In this document: in pieces, positions 14,701-27,326 of the stretch | How positions within the stretch are numbered: the first letter of the stretch is position 1 | Layout: the number at the start of each line of letters is the position of its first letter | NCBI RefSeq assembly: GCF_003672135.1 | Contig: NC_039506.1 | Coordinates: 20,368,497-20,432,496 of the forward strand | DNA: 64,000 bases | Source: Ooceraea biroi | Taxonomy: Eukaryota > Arthropoda > Insecta > Hymenoptera > Formicidae | Reading direction: 5' to 3' | Translations under genes and position numbers: made by a program | The notes under the pieces: generated by a model | Database searches by the model: none | Seen by the model: the letters and a program-made list of their open reading frames with translations, nothing else | Told to the model about the DNA's origin: nothing

Positions 14701-17700
14701 TACCTTGTTTCGCGGCGAGGCGAACGCGATTGCAAGCTGAACACGCTGTTTTGCGATTTCTTGAATTATCTTTCTGTCGCTGTTACGCGATATGTATCGT
14801 AAGAGAGGGCGTTGTCCCTTCAATCTAATCAAGCGACAAAAGCACTAATTAAATTCTGTTTGTATCTTATTAGATTTTAATTTAATATAACGCAAATGTA
14901 TTTATTATGTGCTTATTATGTATGTATTAATAATTATATTAATTGAATGCAAATATTTCTCTTTATACATGTTCATGAAATAAAGCATATCTATGTTTAA
15001 CGTGTTAATTTCAATGTAGTCTAACGCAAATATCTGTTTGAAGGAATTTATCACGTCCAATAACGGAATGTGTGTTAGGCATGGATATTTTCCTCGAAAT
15101 TAAATTAAATTCTAATAATATTCGAACAAACAGGTGCTTCAACTTTTCACGTGCAATCATAAAACAAGTCGCTCCCACTGGAATAAAACGAAATTTACTG
15201 TACAATGCATTCTAACAGTTCACGGTATTCCTATGAACAGACTATCAAGCAGATCGTGCGCAACTCATCTCGGAAGTTTTCGCGGTCGCCTGTAACGCGA
15301 GATAGCACACAGAGTAACACGAAAAACGGTAACGTACGAGAGATTATTTATGTAAAGAACGGCGTGCACGGGAAAGAGAGTGCGAGAGAGGCGGGCGGTC
15401 CCGTGGACCCGTTAAAACGGGAAAAACGCTGCGTTTAGCAGCGCGAGGGCGCGTTTCCGAGACCTGCCGCGACATCGATGCGGCTCCGCTTATCGTGCTT
15501 GCGTTTCAATTGAGGGCGCGTGCAACGCGTGCACGCGAAGGTTTCGTACACGAGAGAGCGAGTGGAGGCAGCTCGTAAAAACGGTCCATAAAAGCGCCTG
15601 CAATCGCGGCGAAGTACGTCTGTAACTGACGTCGGGGGAGGGTCCGGCCCGGCTGCAAAAATATATTTTATCCACGCCAGCGCAACTCGCGCGACCCCGC
15701 GATACGTTACATTACGTTTACTCGGACGTCGCGCTCCCGGCGCGACACGATACTTTTATTTGTGTCCGACCAATCGAAAGAGAAGACCGTATAACGTCGC
15801 TTTTCATCCCCCGGCTCGTTCTTCTCCCGTCGTTTTTTCTCTCTCACTCTTTCAGCACAGCCTCGGAGCTCGATGGAAATGTAAGAACGAGAAGTTTCAA
15901 GCGATCATACTTCGCAACTTTGCTCCCTCCCTTGATTCCGATCCACCATTGGATTCAGTGAAAATCATAGATGGATGATGGCAGCCCCGATCGCAATTTA
16001 TAAAGCCAACGATATTTTTGCAGATTATACCGAGTTGCCGATCTGTGGATGCGCTTGCACGATCGTACGAGTTTATTCAGAGGATCGTACCGGTTTCAAA
16101 TGGGAAACCTCGCACGCGATTTGTCCGTTCTATTGTAACGTGAACAGGACGAATCTCGCAAACGATGTGGTGTACAGAGGGTGTACAATCAGCGAAGCCA
16201 CTTTCATTCGTCGATTCAATCTGATGAATGTGCATACGTAGAAGTACAGAATTATTATATACGATATACGTGGACACGAGTATCCTGATTCTGTGTTACT
16301 TCTCTCTCCCTCTGAGAGGATTAACTAAATAATCTTGCGGTAGAATAATGATATAATGGACTATAATAATGATCAACGAGAGTCTATAATTAACAAGTCA
16401 CAAAATCAAACGTGCTATTCGTGTATAAAATCTCGCATAATCTAAAATCGCATTCAAGGAAATTTTTTAAATTTCACATTCATGATTTTTTAAATTCCTC
16501 GACATGAACATGTTATACCCTGCGCGATAAAACAGGGCGCACGAGCCGGACACGGAAAGCCGACGTCCGCGTAGCGTAACGAGTCGGAAAACCGGGAAAA
16601 GCGAGCAGTCATCTAAGGAAAATCAAAGTAAATACGTAATACTATATACGTCCGAGAGTAATCGCCGCGCGCACGGAGAGCGTGGCTTTATCGATCGTGC
16701 CGCGGTGCTCCTAAAAGTGGACGGCAACGCTATTTCCTACCCCGAGCAGGAGGAAACGCGGAAAAAGCGGAAGTGCGACTGTCCTACCCGAAAGGCGAGG
16801 AGAGCGTGTTATAAGTACGACGGGAAAAAAGGACGAGGGTGGGGTTCCGTTCGGTCGCACGCGCGACGAAACTCGCGCGAAATTACCCTCGATGAATTTA
16901 GCGATAAACCATCCCTTCAGCGGACGTTATCTCGCCACGTGTCAGTGTTCGTGGCTGAGGCGCCCCGCCACCTTATATTCCACTTTAACGTTGCACTTAC
17001 CGAACTATCAGATGTTACGGCCGGCCCGTTAAGACACCATCCCCCATACGGCCAATTTAACCCCGCGCCCACACGTACTTCACCCTATGTGGAGTTATCC
17101 TTTACGTAGTGCGTCTTATAGCGATATCGGTCTCCTCGCGTGCGTTAACGTTTTAAGGAAAACATAAGCGATATTGTAAGACTCATTTCCGCGCGTCGTC
17201 ACATTATGTAATATTTTATAGCATGAAATTAATAATTGCTAAAGTGGTTGGTCCACCTTTTGATCAAGAATAACTTAATTGGAATCAGTTAATTAGAATT
17301 CTGTTAACGTGAGGTAAGAATAAACATTAATTGTAACCCGGATACGCATTATATGTCTGAAAACCGCACGATTGGCAATTAACCGCTGTAATGGATCTGA
17401 AAATTAGAAATCAACTTGTATCCGAAAAAAGGATTAATTCGGTCATTTGCACGATAATTATCGTGCATATGTGAATGGTACAACCCGATTTCGATTTATT
17501 TATACACGCGTGGCGAGCACGCTATAATAATTATTATAATTAAACCAATCACACGTTTACATCTGTTTGCAGTCCAATTTGGTACGCGGTGCATTCGCGA
17601 AAGTCAATTTAGCTATTTAATTATGAAAGTGGGTAACAGGTCGCTTTCGAACTCGTATTTGCGGCATATACGCGCGCGAAAGAGAGCTCGCGAAAGTGCA

Positions 17701-19020
17701 CTCCTTCAAATACAAATTAAGATCGAGTAAACGATGTGTACACGTACGCTTGGAGCATGCGTCGAGAGGAGTGACACGTGTCCGAGCGCAATTTTCGCCC
17801 GAGCGATTCATCGATTTCACGGTCTTTTGATGCGCTCGCGTAAATTACGGTTCCACTTTGCCAGGTTCGAGAGGCCTGCCGGTCTTTTTGACACAACGTG
17901 AAAAACCTAATGCGCCTCGCCTGGTGAGGGCCGTAATGGATAATTTCGCAATTGGCGTTACTTTCATCCGATTCGAGGCAGCAAAGTGCCGCCCGTTTGC
18001 CGGTACTTCACGCTTGACGCATGAATTCGCGAACGCGGTATAAATTTTACCGTATTTTATCACGAGAAAGAACACATGCGGCAGAAGGCGAGCTTCTTGG
18101 CACGGAGTTACGTACGGTGGCGCACATCTCCCGAAACCGGGAAAACAGCCGTAGATTATGCGCGGCAACTCGCCTAAAAATGATTTGCGTGAATCTCGGA
18201 TTCACGTTTCCGCGCTCGCGGCGACGTCCTCGCGCCTGGTCGCGACTGTAAATTACGGGAAAGGATACGCGTCCGATTTTCCTCGATTTTTCCGTCTTAC
18301 CTACATTAATCTTCCCTTGCCGCCGCCATCGCCGGTGCGCCGTAAGAGAAAATAAGATTGATGAGCAACTCGCCTTAATTAATGCGAAGCACCCGTCGAG
18401 ACGGTACATCAAGGACTGCCGGGCAGGAACTCAATCGCGCGGCTTGATACGAATTTAAAAGGGGTACTGGCGCGCGCGACGACTGTGTCGTTATTAAGTC
18501 GGTATTCTTTTCCCGACCTTCAGCTCTTCGCAGCTTTGCGATTTCAATGATGAATACCCGAGCCGGATAGTGTATTTCAATTCGACGGATACCGCCATAT
18601 TTCAGCTCGCCAGCAGCCTCTTGCAGTTCTCAGAGTGACAAAGAAAGAAGAATAAAGGGAGGAGAGAACGGTATTAACATGTCCCGGGATATATTCCTTG
18701 CTCTTTATCATCTTGTTTAGATTAATCGTTCCGTGTTATAGCGCAACCCTCATCTCGTGTCGCTCTCGTTTCCACCTTCCCTCTTGTCGCCGTTATCAAG
18801 ACGTTTAACGGATAATTCGTTGCGCGAAGCACCCTACTCGGACGACTCCATTAAGGGCGACTGATTATCGTGTAGCCCTACACTTGCTATCATTCCGCAT
18901 GCGTACATTTTCATTACAAGATTACGGTCTTCACGGTCCCTTGGTCTTTGGTTTCATTATCGTTAAGGATTGTGTGTCATTTTTTGGAACACGGTTGAAT
19001 GAATAATACATTCCTGTTTA
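8800..19020. other. CpG-rich region without recognised genes
   Basis: No coding region, tRNA or rRNA could be supported. Open frames of up to about 150 codons have no recognisable motif and overlap one another on both strands. A perfect 20-bp palindrome lies at 17448-17467. Confidence 0.45.
17448..17467. repeat. 20-bp perfect palindrome
   Basis: TGCACGATAATTATCGTGCA is identical to its reverse complement. It lies in an AT-rich pocket of the gene-poor region and could be a dimeric protein-binding site or chance. Confidence 0.5.
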
Positions 19021-19084
19021 CTCAGAATCTACTTTTCTCAAAGTCTGTTTTCCTCAGAATCTGTTTTTCTCAAAATCTACTTTG
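19021..19084. repeat. Four-copy 16-bp minisatellite
   Basis: Four consecutive 16-base units follow the pattern CTCARARTCTRYTTTN with strict 16-base spacing. Units 1 and 3 share CTCAGAATCT, units 2 and 4 share CTCAAA. It is a short minisatellite with no coding context. Confidence 0.7.
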
Positions 19085-20713
19085 CAAACTTATCGAGGTT
19101 TAATATATCTTGTATTATTTATGCATCAATAAAAGATAAAATCAATCGGATTTTGTGGAAAAATCGATTGATGCAAAAATTTGCATGTGCAAAAAGAATC
19201 ATTTATTTTGCTGAAGTAGTGCAGGCGTGTAAGGGTATAAGGATGCCAAGAATCCAAGGAAGTGAATAGCAGTTCGGCGAGTTCGACCAGTTACTTATTT
19301 GCTTCGTACTGAAATTAACTCGGATTAGCCGAGACCGCATCTCAGCGAAAGAAATTACTAACTTCTTCCGTCTCCTTCAGCCTCGTCCAGCGCACTCGTT
19401 TATGTACGTCATCCTTTAATGGTTTTATAAGCCAGTATATAAGTATATAATTCTTATTAACTCGACCACGTTAGACAGCACGGACGAAGAAGAGAAAGAA
19501 AACAGAGAAAACGAGAAGCAGTGAGATAGAGAGGTAGCGAGAGAAGAGATCGCGTGTTTTCGTAAATTTTAATTATTCCGCGAGCGAAACGAAGCGAAAA
19601 GCTCCTAGGCGAAGTTTTTTAAAGCAGCGGCTGCTTTAAAATTCGCGAGTGCCCAGCTACCAAAAGTGCGCATCGCGTATATCTCTGCTTATGTCGACAT
19701 TAATTACGTTTATTACGACTTTGCGCTTATTCACTGGGATCCGGGAGCATAAAAATGACGCGCGGCCACGGTGGATAACGGGGGTGGCGAGAAGCGGCGG
19801 GGACGGAGCGTATATTTATCGAAGATTAATTAGGTATGTTAATGGAGATACGAAACGTCCGGGATGCGCCACATCAGTGCAATTTTATACAGGCTGCAGA
19901 TGCGGGAGTCCGCTAATGCTGTTGCGACCTGTGGCCGTCGCCGCAGCACGAAAAATTTTAATGAACAAAAGCTCCCCGAGCGGACAAACAATGCGTTCGC
20001 AAAACGCGACTGAATAAAAATCCGGCCGTCATAAAATCGCAATCAACTGGAAGTCCCCTGATTTTTGCGCAATCAGGCGTAATGAATATTACAAAAACGC
20101 TCGGACTGTTTGCCTAAAGAAATTACTCGCCGCGAGCGCGAGCGAGTGAGCGAGCGATGTGATATTGTAATACGTGATTTCGCCGCGAATCGCGACATGT
20201 AGTTCGGCAGAATGACGATGTGACAGTTACTGCGGAATAGAATAACGACAGTGCAAAAAAGGATATTTTCTCTTGATTTTGACATTCTTTTCAAATTACG
20301 ACGATGACGAGTGTTTTGCTTTGCACGTCAACGCAGCGGAAGCGTGCGTTTCAATTTCGCGGATCGCACGTAAGCTCGCGGCTCGCGGAACGCTCCGGTC
20401 CTCGGCGCAATTTTTCGCGGCAAATTTTTCGATCCAATTACGTGAGTAATTGTGGAAACTGTGACTCCGAGACGATCGAGCGCGCTTTTCGAGTAACATA
20501 AACGCCAAACGACACACATTCCGACGACGAATAATGAAATTTTGTCACTGGCAGTTTGCGCGCCGATGCAAGAACGACGAATTCGGCTAAACAAATTGCT
20601 GGAAATATGCATCAGTGAATGGTATGCAATTTCGCAGCGACGTATAATTCCATTTGTTGCGTTCTAGAATGCGGACGCTATTTCAAACGGGGATCCACAT
20701 AGGCACACACATA
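19085..20713. other. Non-coding stretch with a short hairpin
   Basis: No gene is recognised. A short hairpin (TTTAAAGCAGC, one-base loop, GCTGCTTTAAA) lies at 19618-19640. Open frames here are short and unconvincing. Confidence 0.4.
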
Positions 20714-20733
20714 CACGCGCGCGCGCGCGCGCG
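20714..20733. repeat. (CG)n microsatellite flanked by CA/TG steps
   Basis: About ten CG dinucleotides in a row follow CACACACATACA and precede TGCATA. A continuous alternating purine-pyrimidine tract of this kind is a classical Z-DNA-prone sequence. It also shows that CpG has not been eroded here. Confidence 0.8.
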
Positions 20734-21779
20734 TGCATACGACTGTGTCGAATATTTTTTTCTTTTTAATTGGCGCGGGATAGCTTATATGTATAAAAGT
20801 TGTAACGCGACAATATCTGTAATTGTTTGAAAGCGTCTGCTCCGGCAGCCGCGTGAAACTGGATAATAATTATGTACGTAAAACTTTTCATAAAAATGAC
20901 CCCGGCGCTCCGTTCATGCTTTTCTTTGTTGTTTTATTGTTCGCGAAATGTATTTAATAACGCAGTCTAACAAGAAACGTTGCTGCGTTTTCATATGTAT
21001 ACATATACCTGAATTTTACAAAATGATAACGCGTGTAGCGCGCGCAAGTGCATGCAGCCTGAATTAAATAAATGTAACGCTATCAGACAACAGAGATAAT
21101 TCAGCGAATTTAATATTAACACCGACAGAACAGACAGCAATGATTTGTTACTCCCCACGACCCCATGATAGCCACGCGGATGTGTGTATGTAACTTTTTT
21201 TCGTCCCACATTTCAGGAATCCCGGTCACGTACGGTAGCTTTACCGGCCGAAAAAGGAAGGAAAAGAAGAAGAAAAAAAGATACACGTTCTTTTATTGCA
21301 ATGGTAACTTATTACACCGGGCCAAGCCTTTAAAGTTCCCTCTAATCGTCGTACTGCCGTGCACGGGATTTTTCTCGTTAGCCTACACGACCGAATAGCC
21401 GTGATTTTCCAAAAAGGTTCGAATTTCCGTTCTCACGTCCTCCATTCGGATATTCCGGAAGATAGTCCCTCCTCCCTTGCCTCCGCCCCCGCTCGATCGG
21501 CTCGATCCGGTTCGCACAGATGGCCTCGATGCAGTTTTGAATAATTAAAAACAGTTTCTCCGTAAATTGTTTTCAATTTCGGCAAAAATCGTCCGCTCGC
21601 CTGGTTCAACCTCGGTGAGGTTTTCAGTCGAGCGATTGCGGAGAGGATCGTGTCGCCAAAAATCGAGATAACATCCGATTCCCTCCCCGAATTTCTCTGA
21701 TCTGGTCGAAGATAAGATGGGAGGAGGTAAGTCTTAAGTCAATAGGCCTAATTCTGGACTGAATGAGTAACTAATCTCT

Positions 21780-21782
<3 letters not shown>

Positions 21783-21825
<43 letters not shown>
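21783..21825. repeat. (CT)n microsatellite
   Basis: An uninterrupted CT dinucleotide run of about 43 bases, continuing as an impure TCTC stretch to about 21834. Confidence 0.95.
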
Positions 21826-21834
<9 letters not shown>

Positions 21835-23187
21835 CTGATCCTCCTATCTGCATAAGCCGAGATTACCGAGTATCTAATGCACGAGACATCGATGAAGCTT
21901 AACCGGCCTAAGCCAGTAGATACAACAAGACTGCACCTCTACTTATTCAGCTCGGCCTATGCGCGCGCGCGTATCCGTATCTTTGCAGCATATCGCACGG
22001 CTAAATGTTGTTTACCTTCGTCGTTGGCTATGAGTCATAGTACGTGTACATATTCATACGGCATAATCGTGACTTGAGCAAAGTTGCATAAAATATACCG
22101 CTAATATTCTACCCGATAAGCTCGTTGCGCAAATATATATGCGTATAGCTGCGTACGGGCACCGTATGTACACGTGCAACATTTTCCGCGTGATCCTCGT
22201 GATACACGCGGGAAAAGAGGAGATATTTATTCCCGCCGAAATCACTCGGGATATCTCGCGGATATCTGCGAAAAATGATCATTCGCGGTAATGCGGTAAT
22301 CGAGGCTCGATAAATCCGCACGAGAAGCGCGCGCGATGCAAATGAGGGGCACACGCGTTAGCATCATAACGATATCGTTATGCGTACGTATTCCACGAAG
22401 TTGAGCTCAGATATACGGTCACGACGAGGCTCTTTATCGTTTCTCTACATGGAAAACAACGTTGAGTATATAATTAAGTAGAGATAAAATTTTTTCTATT
22501 TTCTCGCAATTTTTATGTCTCCCCTTATCACTGTCTATTCGCATCGCGCGCGTATGCGCGCACAGGACAGACTTTGAAAATGCGTCGTTACCATCCTAGC
22601 AATATTACGTTTCGCCAGGTTATACGAGCTATGGACGGGCAAAGGGTTAAATGCGTTATCGCCGCAATTTCCTGACAGTCATCGCGCCCGGAAAATCGCA
22701 CGAATACGCACAGGCGCGAACGCGAACGCGATAGCAAAACGTGCGCGCAACGCATCACAGGCGGGCGCCGTTAAAAGGGCGCACTCCGCTGCGCTTTTCC
22801 CAACAAATAGTCCGGGCAATCGTAGCGACACCCGGTATCGTTTAAACCATAGGGCAACATTCCGCCCTTTCAACTCTTTTGTGCGGCGGGCGCACGCTCG
22901 CACCGCGCTTGCATCGGCAGAAAGGCGAAACGGGCAATGTTCGTTTCGCGGCGCGCTCTCTCATTGTTTCCCCGTTTATAAATGCCAACGATGACACGCG
23001 GCCGGGTTGCCCGTGTTTCGTTTGCGCGGCTCACCGTCGCGATTCGTCACATTTCAAACTCTCATTTGTTTTTCGCACGTTTCCGCGCAAAACCGCACGG
23101 GCGAGCGATCGGGAACGCGCAACACGCACCGCGTCTCGCTCCCGTTACTTGTAATGGATACCGAAAGGATGGCTATCGGAGATAAAG

Positions 23188-23208
23188 AAAGAGAGAGAGA
23201 GAGAGAGG
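23188..23208. repeat. (GA)n microsatellite
   Basis: About ten GA units in a row at the edge of an AT-rich pocket. Confidence 0.85.
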
Positions 23209-24327
23209 AAATGGTATAAAAATTAAAATCTCTGTGTTAGATGGAAAAGAACAAAAATTTATCACAAGTGTTGCTGATACGGCGTTAGTATATTCACCAA
23301 TTTCATTAAATTTGTAATCCTTAACTGTAAATTCGTAATTTTTTTGTAAAATTAATTTTGCATTAATTAAAATTTTAATTATTAATTAAAATTATTATCA
23401 AAATTCTTAAATAAAATGTTTTAAATAAATTTGTAATATGGTTAAATTTGCTCAACACTTTCGGCTGGCGAACGGACGAGCGAGGAACGTATAACGTCGC
23501 ATTTTAGTGGCGACGAATGGCACACTGACGCGAGATACGCAAGCAGATCGTGGCTAATCTGACGATGCGCGATGCATCTGTGAATTCAAACGTGTCTGCA
23601 GAGGTACAACAGAGTTCGACCTCGTTCATCGTCACCGCTGGTGCTGTATATCCGCGATTGCCTGTAAATTTTGGGAGCCCATCCAACTCACCGCGGTCGG
23701 CTCGCGCGCCAGCTGCGTACCCTTAAATCCACGAAAAAGCATACGCGGTCGCGCGATGGTCTCGGCCGGCCGGGACGAGAGAGAAAGAGAAAGATAGGGG
23801 TGAAACAGAGAGAAAAAGAGAGAGAGAGAGAAGAGCGGCAGAGAGCGCGGTATTAATTTCCCGGTGGCGATCGTGCGGTCGCGCGGATCGTCGTCCGCGC
23901 GTACCTGCTTACTCCATGCGTGAAATTGCAACTGCCACGCTGCATCGGGCGTGCGTATCCAGGCGAAATTTTAATTTCGCGTTTCCGCCCAGCGGGTTGA
24001 CGCTGGGCGGCGCGCGCGGAAAGCGGATTGTCACTCGGCGATCAAGCGACAAGATCCCGCCGATCGCGGATTAAACGCACGTACGATTCACAAACGCAGA
24101 TTCGCGCTGTGCATTCGCGGCAGAGAGGCTCGAGTTCTTCCGCGAGAAATCGAAGGTACGATGACGCGGCATTACGCTATTCCGCAGGAGTATATCGAGT
24201 TCCGCTGCACAAAGCTCGGCGCCGCAAACGAGCGGTTTTCCATTTTGCCGGAAAGCTTACGTCAAGTTGCGGCTTGCGATTGTCTCTATGACTGCGATTG
24301 CGAGTGCTGAAAAGCCAAAATGCATTT

Positions 24328-24375
24328 GACGTGATGAATGCAGGAGTAATCGCGCATCCGCGATTACATCACGTC
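24328..24375. repeat. Two-part perfect hairpin
   Basis: The outer arm GACGTGATG (24328-24336) pairs with CATCACGTC (24367-24375). The inner arm TAATCGCG (24347-24354) pairs with CGCGATTA (24359-24366) around a CATC loop. The right arms are contiguous and the left arms are separated by ten bases. No coding frame or recognised RNA family accounts for it. Confidence 0.6.
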
Positions 24376-27289
24376 CTCCCTGTAATCGAATTTTATAATA
24401 ATTCCTAATTCAAAAAATCCACGCGGAAATCCGCAGGAGACCCGCATGGACCGGATCGAATTCAGATCAAGTTAGATGACCCGGACGCGGACGTGGACGT
24501 AATCTAAACCGTGCGGAATAACCGCCGATCCATTATTGGATCTAATTTGGACCCTGGAGGATGTCATGTGATATTATTGGTCTGGGCTCAGAATGAAGTT
24601 AGATTAACGCATTTTCACATTTCATCTTCTTAATTCGCGCAACTTCTGCTTTCGTTAAATTTATTTTATTAATAAATTAATATTTCTGCGAGGATGTGGT
24701 GTATACCTATTTCAGGCGGTTCAGAATACAGTAATGAACTATTCCCCTTTTGGAGACGAATTTCAATCCGTTCTCCAATCCAATTTGATATCCATCCTTC
24801 ATTAGAACTTTCATGAAGATACATGATGCATCGCGTAATGGAGAGTGTCTGGTCGATGAAATTCGTCCGGATGTCTACAATCACAGTCGGGCAGTATTGA
24901 CAATGAAAGATTTAATACATCGCTACTCCGATGAAGCCACGAATCGCGCGAACGTGCGGAGAAAGAAAGTCTTTCAGGATGGTGGTGATATCGTGCGGTT
25001 CGTTTTCGTCGCGCGTATCACAAAACCGCGAGTCCTTTGTGAATCACGGGGTACGGAAGGGGCATAAAAGCGCACCCGGAAATGAGGGTGGAGGGTGTAA
25101 GGCCGAGCGGGGACGGGCGGACGGACGAGCGGATGAACGAGCAGAACCGCTGAATATTCACGTGCGCAGATGAATCGAACGGATTCCCCTGAATATTCAA
25201 CCGTCTATGGCGATGATAAAAATTATTCCGCGCCAGGGAAGAGTCGTATTTCAGTGCCGCCGCGAGCCACCTCCTCGATATTGCGGTGATTTCCCGATAA
25301 GCCGACGGCGGATTCCGGATCTTAGACACCTCCAGCGAAATTTTCAGAAGGATAATTATCGATTCGGTGTTAACGCGCTCGTAAATTTTGCACCCATAAA
25401 TCGAGAATCACTTCCACTCACGCCCCGGCCGTGCCCGGCGATCGCTGTAATTATTACGTAATCAATCTCCGAAGTGGCGTGAGATTCCAATCTCGACTGA
25501 CCTGACTCATTTACGTAACGTTATCGTAAACGATCCGCATGTGCGCGCGTGAATCGCTCAAACACGAGGCGCGAGAGCGAAAATAATAAAGAATTTATGA
25601 GAATCGCTCTCGGTCAATGGATCGAATATAGATTCCGATGGTGCACGGATGCGCGCGGAACGTTTGCGAGTGACGGATAAATAATTTTCGAGCTTTCTCG
25701 CGGGGCACGGAGAGTGACTGAGCGCGTTTCCGCGATTTCACGTTTGCGGAAGGAGGAACATCGCGGGGATACGGTTTTCCGAACGGTCTGGCGTATATCG
25801 ACGCCCGTGTATTCGTATGTAACATATATACACACCGTATCGGGAAAGAAAAATATTCCTACGACCCACCCCTGTACGATCGCGGTTCGAACTGCCGGTT
25901 AGACGGTCGACCGGTCAACCCCGGGAATTCCGAGGCTGGATTCGGCATGAAATTCCGAGAGCGGAATCCTTCAAGCGGCGGCGTGCAAAACCATCCCATC
26001 GACCTCTCTCGCCGAGACTGATACTTCAGCGTATTACCGGAAAACTGTGGAACGTTATTTATGTAAAAAGCGCTGCAGATAGCGAAGAGTTTCTTCTCGC
26101 CGAAAAATTCCTTTTCTCTCATCCTCGGCAGGAAACAAGGGATGGGACTGCGGGGAGGACGTTATCGTGCAGCATCTGACACGGAAAGCGGATGCAGAAG
26201 CGCGCAGACTGCGCGTCAGCGAATGGACACAAGCGGAAAACGCACGAGAGACACGCGGCCGCAGCTCTGAATCGCCTTTCAAGTCTCGCATCCGTAAAAC
26301 TGCATGATTGCACGGCTCCTTGGTGCAACTTGGAGGATCTCCGAATTCGAAATCCACATTGGAGAAGAAAGCAGCGTTTCTCGCGCTTTGCGAAACTCGA
26401 AATGCGCAACGCGAGCTCGAAACGCGATACAACACTATGCACATCGTTTGATACGCTCAAACGCGCATTCACATCTACGGATCGGATGTATCAATAGGAT
26501 GGAATTAATTAAAATTTGACAGGTGATTCGCGGTGGCTGCGGCCCCACCCCACGCGTGTATCGAAAATTCGGCCGCCGACGAAGAGTCGTTCCGCATTCA
26601 GCCGGTGTTGTCTGCTCCACTCCGGATAGGGTTTAATTAAAGATACCCTTGAGGGCAACAAGGTTTCGCGCGAGCTCTCGCGAACAAAAGAACGCAAGGA
26701 ACTACGATCGAAACCATCCACTCGTTAGGTGGATGCCCACAGGCGGGGTGGCTTACATCTCAGCTAAACAGTCTTCACTCGCCCGTCTGCGCGTTCTCCA
26801 CGTTTACGTGAAAAAATTTGCGCTCGAGATAAGGATACTTTTCCACACGATCGTTACAGTACACGTTGATCGCACTTGCGCCGTAACCCATGAAAAGATA
26901 GTTAGATAAACGAAACGAGGTTCCATCGAGCGTCGATATCACCGAGAGAAAAACGGTTTCTACGAAAAAAGCGCACACTGATACGAAATGCGGCGCGGTT
27001 GGTCGGCATGAGGGTTCGGGGAAGGGTTCTCGTTTGAACTCGTAAATGCTGCTGTGGGTCAACTGATATTCCGGGATCGCCCGCAAACAACCTAACGGCA
27101 CGACGACGACGTAGAGGCCGGCCGATGGCGGGATTATGGTCTCCCCTAGCCATAAGGAAGGGCCCATACTTGCGGGTCGACGTAATCAACTGAATGAGCA
27201 AGTGACTCTGGAGGTACCGTGCCGTATACATGCGGATACGCCGCACCGGCTACAGTTTCGCCTACACGCTCTCAGCCTTCCTCGCTTTT

Positions 27290-27292
<3 letters not shown>

Positions 27293-27321
<29 letters not shown>
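27293..27321. repeat. (CT)n microsatellite
   Basis: A run of about fourteen CT units. Confidence 0.95.

Positions 27322-27326
<5 letters not shown>

Larger units (their letters stand above)
21835..27292. other. CpG-rich region without recognised genes
   Basis: No recognised coding region. It contains GA-rich microsatellites near 23188-23208 and 23780-23832, an AT-rich pocket at 23220-23460, and a two-part hairpin at 24328-24375. Confidence 0.45.
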
